From Bacteroidetes bacterium CG18_big_fil_WC_8_21_14_2_50_41_14 (lineage in GTDB: Bacteria; Bacteroidota; Bacteroidia; Bacteroidales; F082), in contig PCUL01000339.1 in the NCBI GenBank assembly GCA_002771745.1, positions 2,830-42,958 of the forward strand: DNA of 40,129 nucleotides, in the 5' to 3' direction. Both the position numbers and the translations under genes were made by a program. The notes under the pieces were generated by a model. That model searched no databases. It was not told where the DNA came from and was given only the letters and a program-made list of their open reading frames with translations. Shown piece by piece: positions 37,507 to 40,129 of the stretch. The first letter of the stretch is position 1, and every line of letters begins with the position of its first letter.

Positions 37507-37559
37507 AAACCTACAATTAGTGATTTCCCTGTTATTGATTTTTAAGTAATTTTGCTCGT

Positions 37560-37907
37560 ATGAAAATAATTGACAGAGATAATAAAATCGCATTTGCCGA
37601 ACTGGAACTGATGGCAGAAAGCATGTTTGGTGATTTGATAAAAGCAGTTGTTGATACTGAAAATGAAATAATGGCCCTGAATGCAGAGTTACATGCTGAC
37701 GAGGAAAAGGAACTTTTAGTCATGGGCTCCAGGCAAGAAAACTTATGGGGAATCAACCTTTATCCTGAAGAAACCGGTGATGACTTTATCGAATTCGATT
37801 CGATGATAAACTTGCGCCCCTCATGGGGCAATAAAAGCAGGGGTGTTGATGATAAACAAACTCAAGCCAAAATCGTCAATATCGTAAACTCCTTGGTTGA
37901 GCGATAA
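37560..37907 (+). CDS. DUF5674-like protein
   Basis: FAELELMAESMFGDLIKAVVDTENEIMALNAELHADEEKELLVMGSRQENLWGINLYPEETGDDFIEFDSMINLRPSWGNKSRGV resembles DUF5674 as I recall it. Confidence 0.75.
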   Translation: MKIIDRDNKIAFAELELMAESMFGDLIKAVVDTENEIMALNAELHADEEKELLVMGSRQENLWGINLYPEETGDDFIEFDSMINLRPSWGNKSRGVDDKQTQAKIVNIVNSLVER

Positions 37908-37945
37908 TAACAAAAGTATTTTTTACCATTAAAAAATCAAGCGAG

Positions 37946-38302
37946 ATGAAACCGGATTTTTATCATAAAAATTTATCAACGGGCGAATGGGAAACATTAA
38001 GTTTTGCTAAGCAAATGGCAAATATTGGTTCTGAGGTAGAAAGATCAATAAAATGGAGATCAAAAAACCACCCTGAACGCAGCCAATTGGCTTTTTTCAG
38101 AGCAATCGAACTGATGGATTTTACTATTTCAGATAAAAAAAACTTACAACGACTGGGGGAATTGTGTAGAACCAGGGAAGTGCTGGTAGATTATTTTTTT
38201 GCCGACAACCAATATGGTTCAACGGACCTTGCATGGCAAAAATACTTTAGGGCCTTTAACTGGATGGCTAATTTGCCCGAACGGCAGGACCGCCAATCGT
38301 AG
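37946..38302 (+). CDS. Conserved hypothetical protein, probable partner of the DUF5674-like gene
   Basis: 118-aa intact ORF, 38 nt downstream of the DUF5674-like gene, same strand. Confidence 0.65.
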   Translation: MKPDFYHKNLSTGEWETLSFAKQMANIGSEVERSIKWRSKNHPERSQLAFFRAIELMDFTISDKKNLQRLGELCRTREVLVDYFFADNQYGSTDLAWQKYFRAFNWMANLPERQDRQS

Positions 38303-38415
38303 CTCAGCCAATCAAAATTTTAGGTTTACCAGGAGATGTCTCCGCTCTCACTTATTGAATAAAACTTTCAAGCCCACCAGTTACATTCCGATGGTTATCG
38401 GAAGGGGGGGCGGGG

Positions 38416-38727
38416 TTACGCGGTTGTGTTTTTTATTTTTTTAATATCTTGTCAGCTGTTGAATAAATAAACTAAGTTTATTCTCGTTTCTGATATTTCT
38501 TAGTAAATGGTAGTCTGTTTGCTTAATACAGCTTTTCTTAGTCTTGGGTTATAATCTGATTTTGGAAATAATTTCGGGTTACTGGTTATCAGGTTAAGTT
38601 GTTTACTAAGCTGGTTTTTATACTTGTCCACTTCTCGCTGTGTCCACCTATTTTGTAGATAATCTAATATCGACTCGAGATTATTGATGGCTTCATCTGA
38701 CCAGAATAATTTATAATGATAAGCCAT
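38416..38727 (-). pseudogene. ParE/RelE-type toxin with two in-frame nonsense codons; the intact reading frame ends at 38500
   Basis: MAYHYKLFWSDEAINNLESILDYLQNRWTQREVDKYKNQLSKQLNLITSNPKLFPKSDYNPRLRKAVLSKQTTIY*EISETRINLVYLFNS*QDIKKIKNTTA*; the readthrough restores a ParE-like C-terminus. Confidence 0.75.
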
Positions 38728-38962
38728 ATTTATGCGCTATTTCGGAATGTGGAGTTACTTTTCCTAAATCAATATCACTTAGTCCCCTTTCAATTCCCAT
38801 TTTTTGTTCATTTGTCAAATCAAACCACCAATCTTGATTATCCTTACGTGAATCTTTTACAATTTTCAGAAAATCAAGGGTGTCATCATCATTGAGTTGT
38901 GTTAACCACTCAATCAGTTCAAGTTTTATTGCATCGTGTCCCATATCATTTCGTTTTTTCAA
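38711..38962 (-). CDS. Putative antitoxin of the ParE-like toxin
   Basis: 83-aa ORF overlapping the toxin start by 17 nt; acidic C-terminal region GIERGLSDIDLGKVTPHSEIAHKYG typical of small antitoxins. An internal Met may be the true start. Confidence 0.75.
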   Translation of the reverse strand: MKKRNDMGHDAIKLELIEWLTQLNDDDTLDFLKIVKDSRKDNQDWWFDLTNEQKMGIERGLSDIDLGKVTPHSEIAHKYGLSL

Positions 38963-39077
38963 AAGTACAAAAAAAAGAATCGTACTGACGTTTCCTTTGC
39001 TGTACTGCTGCGCATTTTAAACACTCAATCGTGTTTTATACTAATTTTGCTACTTTCAAATCAAACCTTATCAGGTC

Positions 39078-40129
<1,052 letters not shown>

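Noticed and set aside
38386-38403. TTCCGAT-GGTT-ATCGGAA hairpin followed by a G-run
   Set aside because: Short 7-bp stem, no U-tract and no second copy noticed in the window; insufficient evidence for a terminator or element.

Overview
The window is a chromosomal segment from a Bacteroidetes-like bacterium. This is inferred from TAnnTTTG-type promoter motifs and from the gene families present; I had no database access. The two ends are mostly conserved housekeeping and metabolic genes: partial GAPDH, a PPDK-like PEP/pyruvate-binding protein, a REC-histidine kinase hybrid, NADP-isocitrate dehydrogenase, citrate synthase, a sucrose-phosphorylase utilisation locus, GtrA, an M28/PDZ peptidase, an LptF/G permease, Tgt, a GT2 glycosyltransferase, an ECF sigma factor and partial urocanate hydratase. 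Between about 25.2 and 39.0 kb is an accessory island. It holds a 2721-aa protein that combines a cold-shock-like domain, a DEDD-type exonuclease, a RecQ-type SF2 helicase and a UvrD-type SF1 helicase. It also holds a split HipB/HipS/HipT-like kinase toxin module with phased upstream repeats, a DUF4143-type AAA ATPase with its own operator-like repeats, a DUF5674-like gene paired with a small unknown gene, and a ParDE-like pair whose toxin carries two in-frame nonsense codons. The island genes are separated by copies of a modular intergenic repeat family (modules A, B and C). The main discovery candidates are the giant dual-helicase/nuclease protein and this repeat-delimited cassette-like organisation.
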